Shown: one piece after another, positions 1-8,127 of the stretch
Numbering within the stretch: position 1 is the first letter of the stretch
Layout of the letters: every line of letters begins with the position of its first letter
Virus record (IMG/VR): IMGVR_UViG_3300048024_000045
Span: 1 to 25,794 of that record
Length of the DNA stretch: 25,794 bases
Reading direction: 5' to 3' (one strand)
From: a virus
Notes under the pieces: model-generated
Database searches by the model: none
What the model was told of the DNA's origin: nothing
What the model saw: the letters and a program-made list of their open reading frames with translations, nothing else
Translations under genes and position numbers: made by a program

Positions 1-25
1 GTTATAAAACTATAAGGAGAAAACA

Positions 26-1546
26 ATGAGTTTATGGAGTATGAATGATGGCTCCGCTTTATCTGGTACTCACACTTACACGAATGGAAGTGCGATTGTA
101 CAAGCTAATGCAAGTGGAGCATACAAAACCGAAGTAAAAATCGGTGATGTAGTCACTACAGCTGGTGGAGAAAAAGTGAGAGTAAAAGACCTTACACCAC
201 CTAGAACAGTTGCTACATCTGCTGTAAACGCAAGTAATGAAAGAATTACCATTACTTCACACGGATATACTGCAAACACACCACTCACATATAGTGCAGC
301 TGGTGGAACTGCAATCGCTGGAATCACAGACGGACAAATCGTATTTGTTAAAACTGTTCACGATGCAAATACAATAGATGTATCTGCAACAGAAGGCGGT
401 TCAGTAATTAATATAACTGGAACTGGTAATAATTCACAAACATTTATTGGTGAAACAAATACTGGTATGACATTAACATCTGATTTTGGTGGAAGTACAG
501 AAAGTGGTGTTGCCGCAACTGTATCAAGACCACCAATAAACGGACACGGTGGAACTATTGATAGCACTGTATTTGGTATAGATGAAGGTGAATCTGTTGC
601 TGGTGTTGATAATGTGACTGATATTGCATTAACATCAACTACTGGTGCAAGATATGTACAAGCACCAACTATTACTGTTGCAGGGCCAACTGCAAGAGTT
701 CTTACAACTGCAAATGTTTCACTTGCAAACGATACATTTACCATTACAGGCCACAATATGAGAACTGGTACATCTATAACTTATAATAGTCAAGGTGGAA
801 CTAATCTTGCACAAAATAGTGGTAACATTACAGATGATACTGAATTATTTGTTATTCGTGTAGATGCAGACACTATTAAGTTAGCAAGTTCACTTTCTAA
901 TGCACAAGCTGGTACTGCACTTGATATGACTGGTGGTTCTAGTAATGTTGGTAATAACTCACAAACATTAACTGGTACTACTGCAACTGCAACTGCCACA
1001 GTTTCTGGTGGAGCTGTTTCTGCAATTACTGTAACAGCAGTAGGTTCTGATTATCAATCTACACCAGCTGTAACAGTTGAAGCACCAAAAATGACAATTC
1101 CAACTGGTAATGTAAATGCTGGTACTAATGTAATCACATTTACTGGACACGGACTAACAGATGCTGACCAAATCACTTACAACCAAGTAGGTGGTGGAAC
1201 TTTAATGACCAATGTAACTAACGGACAAACTGTATTTGTTAGAGATAAAACTGACGATACCTTTAAGATTGCAGCTACTGAAGGTGGAACTGCGATTAAT
1301 ATTGGTACTGGTCATAGTGCTCAAACATTTACTATTGTAACTGGTGCAACAACAGCAACTGCTGTAGCTTCAACTGGTTTAGGTAATGACGGTGATAGTA
1401 ACACCACAGAACTTAGCCATGTAGGTTGGGTTAAGAAAACAGTAGGTACTGGTGGTCGTGCTGGTAGAGTTCAATATGAAACTCTAGTTGCTGCTTCAAG
1501 TATTTCTGGTGATGCTGCTGATGATATCGCACTACCAGATAGCTAG
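26..1546 (+). CDS. Virion structural protein with three beta-rich repeats
   Basis: A 506-residue, Thr/Gly/Ala/Asn-rich protein with almost no Cys, typical of secreted or virion beta-structured proteins. It contains three diverged copies of an approximately 80-residue repeat, at about residues 67-145, 230-318 and 368-440. Each runs from an 'ITITSHG/FTITGHN/ITFTGHG' strand through an 'LTY/ITY...GGT' segment and 'VFVK/LFVI/VFVR' to 'NSQTF/NSQTL/SAQTF'. The C-terminus (HVGWVKKTVGTGGRAGRVQYETL) resembles the conserved end of structural proteins of marine T4-like phages. AAGGAG at 14-19 fixes the start. It heads a tightly packed virion gene block. I infer a decoration, neck or fibre-associated protein; the exact virion location cannot be read from sequence. 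Confidence 0.7.
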   Translation: MSLWSMNDGSALSGTHTYTNGSAIVQANASGAYKTEVKIGDVVTTAGGEKVRVKDLTPPRTVATSAVNASNERITITSHGYTANTPLTYSAAGGTAIAGITDGQIVFVKTVHDANTIDVSATEGGSVINITGTGNNSQTFIGETNTGMTLTSDFGGSTESGVAATVSRPPINGHGGTIDSTVFGIDEGESVAGVDNVTDIALTSTTGARYVQAPTITVAGPTARVLTTANVSLANDTFTITGHNMRTGTSITYNSQGGTNLAQNSGNITDDTELFVIRVDADTIKLASSLSNAQAGTALDMTGGSSNVGNNSQTLTGTTATATATVSGGAVSAITVTAVGSDYQSTPAVTVEAPKMTIPTGNVNAGTNVITFTGHGLTDADQITYNQVGGGTLMTNVTNGQTVFVRDKTDDTFKIAATEGGTAINIGTGHSAQTFTIVTGATTATAVASTGLGNDGDSNTTELSHVGWVKKTVGTGGRAGRVQYETLVAASSISGDAADDIALPDS

Positions 1547-1569
1547 AATCTAAATTATAGGAGTATATT

Positions 1570-1806
1570 ATGTCTTTGGAATTAAAAGATATTGAGACGA
1601 GAAAACAAGAATTACAAGTTGAATTATCAAAGGTAGAGAATCAACTTGTAGAGGCACTCAAACAAGTAGAGTCGTTGAAACAAACTAAATTCTCTATCGC
1701 TGGTGCCATAGCGCTTTGTAATGAATTCGGTGAGAAAACTGATGTCGGAAAAGATGAAAATTCTGATGCCGACAGTAACATTCCCCACACTATTGCTGGG
1801 GTTTAG
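1570..1806 (+). CDS. Small coiled-coil phage protein
   Basis: A 78-residue protein. Residues 1-50 are a charged heptad-like helix (KDIETRKQELQVELSKVENQ and onward) followed by 'FSIAGAIALCNEF', a pattern common in small accessory proteins beside T4-like structural genes, where a coiled coil leads into a short Gly/Ala hydrophobic turn. The tail is acidic and polar. An AGGAG ribosome binding site precedes the ATG by about 6 bases. It sits between two structural genes, so a virion-assembly or fibre-accessory role is possible. No enzymatic motif is seen. Confidence 0.6.
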   Translation: MSLELKDIETRKQELQVELSKVENQLVEALKQVESLKQTKFSIAGAIALCNEFGEKTDVGKDENSDADSNIPHTIAGV

Positions 1807-1823
1807 ACCATAGGAGATAAAAT

Positions 1824-2288
1824 ATGGCTGATAAGAAAATTACTGCGTTAACAGACTTAGGGTCTGGTATCGCAACTGCTGATTTATTTCACATTGTAGA
1901 TGACCCAACTGGTACACCTATCAATAAGAAAATTTCAGCTGCGAATGTATTTAACTATATTCCAACATTTATTGCAACTAACAGTACAGAAGCACTAACT
2001 AATACTTCTACTGCTGTTTCAGTTTCTACTGCTGTTTCAACAGTTGATTCATCTGGTGGTGCAGTAACTGTAACACTTGCAGCTGGTGTAACTGGTCAGT
2101 TGAAGACAATTATTTGTACTACTGCTGGTAATAACATCACTGTAACTCCTGCCGCCACAGTTGGTTCTGGTACTACTGTTGTACTAGATGCCGCTGGTGA
2201 ATCAGTATCATTAATGTATACTGGTACTGCTTGGGCTGCAGTTGCAACTTCATCTTTCGCAACAAGTATTGCTACTGTCATTCAGTAA
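1824..2288 (+). CDS. Fibre-like virion protein
   Basis: A 154-residue protein. The N-terminus, '[19 protein letters not shown]' followed by '[20 protein letters not shown]', is a module I recognise from the starts of marine phage tail-fibre and virion-associated proteins. The remainder is Thr/Val/Ala-rich with alternating strands (for example [20 protein letters not shown]) and lacks Cys except one, fitting a short beta-structured fibre tip or an adaptor. GGAGA lies just upstream of the ATG at 1824. Its stop overlaps the next start by one base (TAATG), showing translational coupling. The role is inferred from the N-terminal module and neighbours. Confidence 0.65.
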   Translation: MADKKITALTDLGSGIATADLFHIVDDPTGTPINKKISAANVFNYIPTFIATNSTEALTNTSTAVSVSTAVSTVDSSGGAVTVTLAAGVTGQLKTIICTTAGNNITVTPAATVGSGTTVVLDAAGESVSLMYTGTAWAAVATSSFATSIATVIQ

Positions 2289-2461
2289 TGTCTGACTTAA
2301 AGATGAAAAGTAAAAAGATGGGTGACCATCTAGATACTATGTTGAAAAAATATAAGAGAGGTGAAAAAATAGGTTTCACTGCTCTTGCAAGACTAAAGGC
2401 ACGAGGTTTAATTCCTCGTGCTGATGGTTCAAAGAAAAAAAATAAATTAGGGAAATCATAA
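2288..2461 (+). CDS. Small basic phage protein
   Basis: A 57-residue Lys/Arg-rich protein. The ATG at 2288 shares its A with the preceding stop (TAATG), which decides the start over an upstream in-frame extension to 2231 that would lie inside the previous gene. The core 'YKRGEKIGFTALARLKARGL' followed by 'IPRADGSKKK' is a recognisable conserved pattern of small T4-like marine phage proteins of unknown function. Its basic character would suit nucleic-acid or capsid contact. It couples to the next gene by another TAATG overlap. Confidence 0.65.
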   Translation: MSDLKMKSKKMGDHLDTMLKKYKRGEKIGFTALARLKARGLIPRADGSKKKNKLGKS

Positions 2462-2892
2462 TGATAGATTTTAAACAGTATATTACTGAACTACGAGGGC
2501 CGAAGCCTGCGAACTCTAATGCACAACACGACTCCGACCACGATATGGTTGATGTGTCTGATGATGGTGTTGTTAGAAAACTTAATTCATTTTTGGGTTG
2601 TATTGCCGAAATGGATCATATGTTACCAGAACAAACTATTAGTGTTGTGAGAAGAAGACTTGCAAGTATTGGATTAACATTTCCAAATATTGATGTAGTA
2701 GAAGATTCTGGAAACATATCTGCACCGTTAACACAATTCGGTGGTAGATTTGGTAAAGACATTGACACACCTCACAATGAGTTTGTTAATGATGATGGTA
2801 TTTCACATAGAGTTGAAGGTGGTCGTTCCATTAATTTTGTTTATGAAAAAAAAGAAAATGGAAAATTCAAGGTCACTGCCGAAATTAAATAA
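2461..2892 (+). CDS. Probable internal head protein with capsid-targeting-like N-terminus
   Basis: A 143-residue protein beginning MIDFKQYITELRGPK. This resembles the short N-terminal capsid-targeting sequence of T4 internal head proteins (pattern M-x-x-[FY]-x-x-[FY]-[IL]-x-E), after which the gp21 prohead protease cuts. Here Ile-Thr-Glu at residues 8-10 would be the P3-P1 residues, though the following Leu is not the preferred Ala/Gly. The rest is a mixed, acidic soluble domain containing 'FLGCIAEMDHMLPEQTISVV' and a C-terminal strand pair. Both ends overlap neighbours by one base. Function beyond possible capsid packaging is unknown. Confidence 0.6.
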   Translation: MIDFKQYITELRGPKPANSNAQHDSDHDMVDVSDDGVVRKLNSFLGCIAEMDHMLPEQTISVVRRRLASIGLTFPNIDVVEDSGNISAPLTQFGGRFGKDIDTPHNEFVNDDGISHRVEGGRSINFVYEKKENGKFKVTAEIK

Positions 2893-3254
2893 TGTTTGAG
2901 AAAATAACTGTTGATAATGTTATGATGTATGCGATGAAACATTATAATAATCCTCAAGGGGATAATGAAAAAGAATTTCTTGATGATATGAAGAGATTCA
3001 AATATATTAAGAGATTGTTGAGAAAGTATCAAGACAATGGGCCTTTGAAAGAACGATTGATTTTAAATCACATAATTGTTTTAAATAATGTCTTTGGTGC
3101 AGATGCGTGTTCAACACTTTTATTATTTAAATTAGAAACTTCGTTATGGAAATATATAAAACCATTTATGGAATTTTTAAAAATTCTTCCAGAAGGTGAG
3201 TTAAAAAATATAGAGAATGACGAAAAAGTAGAAAGTATTTTAAGGAATATTTAA
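2892..3254 (+). CDS. Conserved T4-like phage protein (DUF7207-like)
   Basis: A 120-residue, helix-rich protein. The pattern 'RFKYIKRLLRKYQDNGPLKE' then 'RLILNHIIVLNNVFGADACS' and 'LLFKLETSLWKYIKPFMEFL' matches a family I recognise as widely shared by T4-like phages and usually left unnamed; the DUF number is from memory. It has no signal peptide or membrane segment. It overlaps both neighbours by one base, so it is translated as part of the virion block. Confidence 0.6.
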   Translation: MFEKITVDNVMMYAMKHYNNPQGDNEKEFLDDMKRFKYIKRLLRKYQDNGPLKERLILNHIIVLNNVFGADACSTLLLFKLETSLWKYIKPFMEFLKILPEGELKNIENDEKVESILRNI

Positions 3255-3892
3255 TGGGAACTGCGATAGATTTATTTGTAACTTATAGGTTTATTAAATT
3301 ATTAGTAACGCCTTTTGAAAAAACTGATGCATTTAAACTTGGTATTATTAACGAAAAAGGTTTACGACAAGTCGTGCCTGGAACAACAAAACCAACACCT
3401 CTTTCAACAATCAAAGAAAGAAATGCATATACTGTTCTCCACAAGTTAGTATTCAATATTAAAAGAATTTTTGCAAGAGTGCCTGGACTAGGTTCTAAAG
3501 TTGGAACTTATGCAGCTGCACTTTTTTTATTAAAGGACACATTCAAAGAGGGTGTTGACCCTAAAATGTTTGAAAGAGAATTTTTAAAGTTTATAAAAGA
3601 AAATGATATTAAACTAGATGACACGATTACTGAAGAAGTTGATTTAGTTGATGGTAAATTACCAAAAGGTGTTTATAAACTGTCAAACGATATTATAAAA
3701 GATGATGATGAGGATATACCTTTATTAAAAAAAGATGATGATGTGGAAACATTAGAGGACACATTACCATCTGATACAGTATTAGGAGTTCCAGTTTTTG
3801 CAGTCCTACATACTAATAGTAATAGTAAGATTTTTGTAAGTATGGATGATATTGAACCAGTATCAGTAGAAGATGCATTAGGAGAAATTTAA
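3254..3892 (+). CDS. Conserved virion-region protein
   Basis: A 212-residue protein. The N-terminal half (residues 1-115) is conserved in style among marine T4-like phages: 'DLFVTYRFIKLLVTPFEKTD', a basic patch 'KLVFNIKRIFARVPGLGSKV' and 'TYAAALFLLKDTFKEG'. The C-terminal half is strongly acidic (KDDDEDIPLLKKDDDVETLE), probably flexible, and ends in a small beta segment (PVFAVLHTNSNSKIFVSMDD). I infer a virion-associated or head-assembly protein from position; no catalytic motif is visible. TAATG junctions occur on both sides. Confidence 0.6.
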   Translation: MGTAIDLFVTYRFIKLLVTPFEKTDAFKLGIINEKGLRQVVPGTTKPTPLSTIKERNAYTVLHKLVFNIKRIFARVPGLGSKVGTYAAALFLLKDTFKEGVDPKMFEREFLKFIKENDIKLDDTITEEVDLVDGKLPKGVYKLSNDIIKDDDEDIPLLKKDDDVETLEDTLPSDTVLGVPVFAVLHTNSNSKIFVSMDDIEPVSVEDALGEI

Positions 3893-5775
3893 TGGATAAG
3901 AAAAAATATGTAAGAGTAGACCCTTTCACTGGATTCCCAGAAAAAGATGTAAAAGAAGATGCACCGACAACATCTACTGCTGGTGTTGCAGCCACTGGTG
4001 ATGACCCAACAGTTGCTATGAAAAAGAAAAAGAAAAAATTATATGATGGTAGAACATCTATTGCAAAGAAATTTGTTCAAAGAATACTGAAACAAAGGGA
4101 AGCAAGAAGAGTTTCAGAAGAAGTTGAACTTGATGAAAAAGTAAAACAACCTAGACAATTAATTAATCCTAGTAAAGAAGTTATGGTTGTAAAAAATAAT
4201 AAAGTTATCGTAGTTGATAAAAAAGATTTGAAACAATACACATCAAAAGGTTGGTCTCTTGCAGAAGAAGTTGAACTTGAAGAAATGAAAAAAGTAGAGA
4301 TAAAACTTAATAGAGGAAATGTTGACAGAGATATACAAAAAATTGTAAACCATATAAATCTAATTAACAAAAAGAGTAGACCAAATCAGCGAATCAAAAT
4401 AACACAGAATATGAGTGATGATTCAGTAACACTTGATGGTGGTAAAAATGTTGATATTGGTAGAGAAGTTGCTGATATAAAAAACTTCATAGGTTTTAAA
4501 AGTGCAAAAGTTGTAGAAGAGATTACAGAAGGAACTATGTCTAGTGGTATTTTCAATAGAAACCCAGAAGTATCAAACAAATCTGGTTATGAATTAACTA
4601 AGTTTTTTAAGAAAAAACCTAATGCAAAACAAGCATATGATTTTGTAGATACACATATTCCAGATGATGAATTAGGTGATGATATAGCTGCACTTGCTGG
4701 TGAATTAGATGATGCACCAGGCAGATTGGATGACTTTCCATATAAAAAACAAAAGAAAGCATATAGTAAAATTGACCCAAGAAGTGTTATCTTAAATAGA
4801 CTTGCAGATTTTACTAATGACAGAACTGCAATGTTGTTAGTTAAAACACTTATGAATATGGGTGTTAAACCAATTAAATTAGGTACTGGTAGGGCTGGTA
4901 AGGGTGAGTATGACCCTATAAAGATGAAAATTAATCCTAGTAAAATAGATGCAATCTTAAAAAAATTTGGTGTGTCAGACCCTAATCAAATTACATTCAA
5001 GGAAGAACCTATGATGAATGAGAAAAAACTAGCTGGATTTCTTGCATTTTATGGTGGTAAGAAAGTAGAAATTCCTTTAAATAAAGTAAAAGACATAAAC
5101 CAAGCAAAACAAATTGCAATTAAAATGATGAATGTTCCTAAATCTAAACAAGGTTTATTAGCAATACAACCAGCATACGAACACACAGTCAAGGAAGAAA
5201 CAATGGAAATAACAGAAGAAGTTATGACACTTAAAACAAAAGATAGTGTTATGGGACTTAAAGTATTTAATGGTGCAAAGGGTTTAGGTTTAAAAGCTGC
5301 ACTCTTAGGAAAATATGTAAGAGTTAAAGGTAGTAAAAAACAAGTAAACGATTTTGGAAGAACAGTTATTGGTAAATCATCAATGGGTAGTCCTACTGAA
5401 TTAAATCCCCCTCAACTAGATCAAATACCACAAGAAGATAGAATGTTAAATAAAAGGTTGAAAGAAGAACTAGAAATTCAAACAACATTTACTGCATCTA
5501 TTCTAGAAAAAGTAAATGACTTTGGAAACGAACACGAACTTGTGGAAACTAATTTAAAAGTTTTACAAAACATTGTGAAAAGAAAACAAAATCAAAAAGT
5601 TAAGTTTAAAGACAAACAGGCAACTGTTGACTTGTTTACTGCAAATGCAATTATGAAAGTATATGATGCAGTAAAACCAGATAATAAAAAGAAAATAGAA
5701 AAATTGATGAACGGAACAATTACTGACTTTTTAAAGTTACAAAAGTTTGCAATGAAACAAGTGAAGTTTGCGTAG
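3892..5775 (+). CDS. Modular capsid/internal protein with repeated acidic linkers
   Basis: A 627-residue Lys-rich protein built of distinct small domains separated by similar acidic linkers: VSEEVELDEK (about 74-83), LAEEVELEEM (about 123-132), VVEEITEGTM (about 204-213), FKEEPMMNEK, VKEETMEITEEV and LKEELEIQ. Residues 1-70 carry 'RVDPFTGFPEKD' and a KKKKKK stretch. Later modules include 'KLAGFLAFYGGKKVEIP', 'VMGLKVFNGAKGLGLKAALL' and a helical C-terminus (FTANAIMKVYDAVKPDNKKK). The linker Ile-Thr-Glu-Gly matches the [IL]-x-E|[AG] cleavage rule of T4-type prohead proteases; others are near matches. I infer a packaged polyprotein-like head protein. The first two linkers also share a 19-base DNA stretch (4115-4133 and 4262-4280), suggesting linker duplication. 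Confidence 0.6.
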   Translation: MDKKKYVRVDPFTGFPEKDVKEDAPTTSTAGVAATGDDPTVAMKKKKKKLYDGRTSIAKKFVQRILKQREARRVSEEVELDEKVKQPRQLINPSKEVMVVKNNKVIVVDKKDLKQYTSKGWSLAEEVELEEMKKVEIKLNRGNVDRDIQKIVNHINLINKKSRPNQRIKITQNMSDDSVTLDGGKNVDIGREVADIKNFIGFKSAKVVEEITEGTMSSGIFNRNPEVSNKSGYELTKFFKKKPNAKQAYDFVDTHIPDDELGDDIAALAGELDDAPGRLDDFPYKKQKKAYSKIDPRSVILNRLADFTNDRTAMLLVKTLMNMGVKPIKLGTGRAGKGEYDPIKMKINPSKIDAILKKFGVSDPNQITFKEEPMMNEKKLAGFLAFYGGKKVEIPLNKVKDINQAKQIAIKMMNVPKSKQGLLAIQPAYEHTVKEETMEITEEVMTLKTKDSVMGLKVFNGAKGLGLKAALLGKYVRVKGSKKQVNDFGRTVIGKSSMGSPTELNPPQLDQIPQEDRMLNKRLKEELEIQTTFTASILEKVNDFGNEHELVETNLKVLQNIVKRKQNQKVKFKDKQATVDLFTANAIMKVYDAVKPDNKKKIEKLMNGTITDFLKLQKFAMKQVKFA

Positions 5776-5781
5776 GTTGAT

Positions 5782-6468
5782 ATGAAAAAGTTTAAAGAAT
5801 ATTACAATTTTCCTTATGCAGATTTAACTACTAAACCTATGGCTGATTTAAATGCAGCTAAATTTAGTAATGATATGATTAACAAACTTAGAAAAGCATA
5901 TGAACCTTTAAAAGGTAAAAAGATTAATCCAACACCTTTGATGAAAATATTTGATAAGATTGATTCAAATAAAGATGGTTTAATTCAATTATATAAAGCA
6001 GATATACCTTTTGTTAGTACAATGGCAATGTCAAGACTTATGTTAAAACACAATTATAAAGCATCTGATATAAACAAACTTGGTAAAATTAGAATGGAAG
6101 ATTTTGTAGATGAAAAATATGACAGTGATAAGTTTTTTGGTGGAAAGGGAACACCAGAACAAAGATTACAACTTCTTAAATTAACAAATAAAGCATTAAG
6201 AACTCTTGGTGGTTCACCTAAACAAAATGCAATTAAAAAAGAAATAGATGCATTACGAAAAAAAATGGGAATGAAAGTTAAAGAAGGATTTGAACTTGAT
6301 GAAAACAGATATATGAGAGGTGGAGTTAGATTATCTTTTGATGATGATAGATTTGGTGGTAAAAAAATGATGATACAAATAGGAACAGATACATTAGATG
6401 TTCCTAATAGTCAAATTAAAAATTTTTTAAAATTAATTAGAGGTTTATCTGATTCGGAGTTTAGATAA
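5782..6468 (+). CDS. Phage protein with EF-hand-like loop and capsid-targeting-like N-terminus
   Basis: A 228-residue protein starting MKKFKEYYNF, similar to the M-K-x-[FY]-x-E-[FY] start of T4-type capsid-targeted internal proteins. Residues about 50-75 contain 'IFDKIDSNKDGLIQLYKADI', resembling an EF-hand (D-x-N-x-D-G-x-I), but the twelfth loop position is Lys rather than Glu/Asp, so calcium binding is doubtful. A linker 'KEGFELDENRYM' near residue 168 echoes the acidic linkers of the preceding gene and leads to a C-terminal module 'GKKMMIQIGTDTLDVPNSQI'. It lies six bases after that gene, and the two probably act together in the head. Function unknown. Confidence 0.6.
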   Translation: MKKFKEYYNFPYADLTTKPMADLNAAKFSNDMINKLRKAYEPLKGKKINPTPLMKIFDKIDSNKDGLIQLYKADIPFVSTMAMSRLMLKHNYKASDINKLGKIRMEDFVDEKYDSDKFFGGKGTPEQRLQLLKLTNKALRTLGGSPKQNAIKKEIDALRKKMGMKVKEGFELDENRYMRGGVRLSFDDDRFGGKKMMIQIGTDTLDVPNSQIKNFLKLIRGLSDSEFR

Positions 6469-6942
6469 ATGATATTTGGTTATGCAAAAATGGCTATTAC
6501 TATTATTATGGTTGTTGGTATAGGTGGTGCAGTTGCATATGTTTACAAGCTTCGTGCAGATAATGCTGTACTCAAAGCAAATAATGTGTTATTAGAACAA
6601 AGTGTAGAATCACAAAAACAAGTCATAGAACAACAAAAACAAGATTTTCAATCAATTATAGAAACAAATAAAAAACTTACTATTTTATCAAATAATCTAC
6701 AAAAAGAATTAAGTGACCTAGATAATAGATTTAATAAAGGTGGTAGAGATTTTGGTAAAACTGCGATTGCAAAAGATAAAGCAATTCAAAGAATAATTAA
6801 CAAAGCAACTGCAAATGCGTTGCGATGCGTTGAGATTTCATCTGGTTCACCACTAACAGAAAAAGAGTTGATGGCAACTAAAAAAAGTGAAATCAACACC
6901 GAATGTCCAAGTATAGCGAATCCAAATTATGTATCGTATTAG
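6469..6942 (+). CDS. Rz-like i-spanin (inner-membrane spanin)
   Basis: A 157-residue protein with one N-terminal membrane segment (about residues 6-27, MAITIIMVVGIGGAVAYVYK), then a long coiled coil (about 30-85, LEQSVESQKQVIEQQKQDFQ) and a periplasmic tail with two cysteines. This N-in/C-out topology plus coiled coil is that of Rz-type inner-membrane spanins, which with an outer-membrane lipoprotein fuse the two membranes in the last step of lysis. The 14-base out-of-frame overlap with the downstream lipoprotein gene is characteristic of i-spanin/o-spanin pairs. The assignment rests on architecture and context. Confidence 0.75.
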   Translation: MIFGYAKMAITIIMVVGIGGAVAYVYKLRADNAVLKANNVLLEQSVESQKQVIEQQKQDFQSIIETNKKLTILSNNLQKELSDLDNRFNKGGRDFGKTAIAKDKAIQRIINKATANALRCVEISSGSPLTEKELMATKKSEINTECPSIANPNYVSY

Positions 6943-7279
6943 TCTAATTTTTCTCCTTTTATTTACTGTATCAAGTTGTTCTAGTATTAAGAAATTAGAA
7001 ATCTTTTCAACAGAGGTTGAAAGACAGCCTCTTAATTTAGAAGAACCAATATTACCTAAACTTGAACCACTCAAGTGGATTGTTATCACATCAAACAATG
7101 CAGAAGAAGTGTTTAAAAAACTTGAAGAACAAGGTATTGACCCAGTATTATTTGGTCTTACAGATAATGATTATCAACTTATTGCAAAAAACTTTGCACA
7201 AATACGAAACAATCTAAAAAAGAAATCAGAAATAATTAAGTCATACAAAGAGTATTATGAATCTAAGGAAAAGAAATGA
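6929..7279 (+). CDS. Rz1-like o-spanin (outer-membrane lipoprotein)
   Basis: A 116-residue lipoprotein. The signal peptide 'MYRISLIFLLLFTVSSC' has a lipobox with the acylated Cys at residue 17. It is followed by a Pro-rich stretch (PLNLEEPILPKLEPL) typical of o-spanins and by 'WIVITSNNAEEVFKKL...VLFGLTDNDYQLIAKN', a sequence I recognise from lysis lipoproteins of marine phages. A C-terminal charged helix could pair with the i-spanin coiled coil. It starts inside the i-spanin gene in another frame, as expected for a spanin pair, and its TGA overlaps the next ATG (ATGA). Confidence 0.75.
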   Translation: MYRISLIFLLLFTVSSCSSIKKLEIFSTEVERQPLNLEEPILPKLEPLKWIVITSNNAEEVFKKLEEQGIDPVLFGLTDNDYQLIAKNFAQIRNNLKKKSEIIKSYKEYYESKEKK

Positions 7280-7869
7280 TGGAAATGATATTATCACTTG
7301 CAGAACAATTTTGGCAATGGGCAGTTGTTATTGCACTAATAATCATTGGTTGTATAATAAACATTGTAGACAAAAAACAAATTAATAAATGGAGAGTCAA
7401 TTTTAAATATGATGAGTACCCTCATATGAAACCGATTAGAATCGCAACTAGAGATAAAGGTTTTTGGGGTGCAATATTGATGTGGTTATTAGGTAGTAGA
7501 AGATGGGAAATTTCAAAAGATTTTCATTACCAACTAAATGGTGTTAAATATGTAATACCAAAAGGTTTTTCTTTTGATGGTGCAAGTGTACCTAAGTTTT
7601 TAGCAACTTTTTTATCACCAGTTGGGGTATTACTTTTAGGTGGTTTAATCCACGATTATGCTTATAAATATGCAGCTCTGAAACCTGCTTTACAACAAAG
7701 TTCTTTGTTGATGGTTGACCAAAAACAAGCAGATAAAATTTTCAGAGATATCAATATAGAAATAAATGGTTTCTATTTTCTAAACTATCTTGCCTACTGG
7801 GCACTAAGACTTGGTGGTTGGTTTGCTTGGAATAAACATAGAAAAAGAAATTTAAAAATAGGAGAATAA
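7276..7869 (+). CDS. DUF1353 membrane-anchored phage protein
   Basis: A 197-residue protein with an N-terminal membrane segment (about residues 12-30, QWAVVIALIIIGCIINIVDK) followed by a DUF1353-type domain (PF07087). Visible family features are 'YVIPKGFSFDGASVPKF' near residue 95, 'LLGGLIHDYAYKY' with its conserved His-Asp, and 'QADKIFRDI' with 'YLAYWALRLGGWFAW' near the end. DUF1353 proteins are frequent in phage lysis or tail regions and their function is unknown. It overlaps the o-spanin stop by four bases, placing it in the lysis operon. Confidence 0.75.
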   Translation: MMEMILSLAEQFWQWAVVIALIIIGCIINIVDKKQINKWRVNFKYDEYPHMKPIRIATRDKGFWGAILMWLLGSRRWEISKDFHYQLNGVKYVIPKGFSFDGASVPKFLATFLSPVGVLLLGGLIHDYAYKYAALKPALQQSSLLMVDQKQADKIFRDINIEINGFYFLNYLAYWALRLGGWFAWNKHRKRNLKIGE

Positions 7870-7870
7870 G

Positions 7871-8056
7871 ATGGTAGAGTGGATTCAAAACGCTAGAGAA
7901 TGGATTAGTGATAGAGTTCAAGAGAGAACATCTTGGGATGGAGCAATGCTAGTCGGTGTAGGTCTTGTTGGTTTATTATTTCAAGGTTTAATAACTTGGG
8001 CTGCTTACATTGCTATTGCATACGGAGTTTGGACTATTGTTAAGTCTGAATGGTAG
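7871..8056 (+). CDS. Small membrane protein
   Basis: A 61-residue protein with an amphipathic N-terminus (WIQNAREWISDRVQERTSWD) and a hydrophobic stretch (about residues 25-55, AMLVGVGLVGLLFQGLITWA and onward) long enough for one or two membrane passes. Short proteins with this 'WDGAMLVGVGLVGLLF...AAYIAIAYGVWT' pattern are common in marine phage lysis regions and of unknown role; a holin-like role is possible but unproven. AGGAG (7860-7864) precedes the start. It is the last gene before an intergenic region with a late-type promoter. Confidence 0.65.
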   Translation: MVEWIQNAREWISDRVQERTSWDGAMLVGVGLVGLLFQGLITWAAYIAIAYGVWTIVKSEW

Positions 8057-8063
8057 TCATTTG

Positions 8064-8085
8064 TTTGACTGTTTGTTTAGTCAAA
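8064..8085. repeat. Inverted repeat, 7-bp perfect stem
   Basis: TTTGACT (8064-8070) and AGTCAAA (8079-8085) form a perfect stem with an 8-base loop just after the small membrane protein gene. No T-run follows, so it is not a clear intrinsic terminator. It could be a transcript-end or processing hairpin of the lysis operon. Confidence 0.4.
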
Positions 8086-8114
8086 TTATGTAAGTTGTCA
8101 AATTTTTGAACACT

Positions 8115-8122
8115 TATAAATA
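8115..8122 (+). promoter_or_regulatory. T4-type late promoter (TATAAATA)
   Basis: Exact match to the T4 late promoter octamer TATAAATA, with no -35 element needed when the gp55/gp33/gp45 late system is used. gp33 is encoded in this window. A start about six bases after the octamer would fall at 8128, the A of the downstream ATG, giving a leaderless message for that gene unless its real start lies further in. Confidence 0.6.
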
Positions 8123-8127
8123 TAAGT

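Noticed and set aside
2231-2287. Upstream in-frame extension of the 57-residue basic protein
   Set aside because: It lies inside the fibre-like gene in another frame, while the TAATG junction at 2288 gives a natural start.
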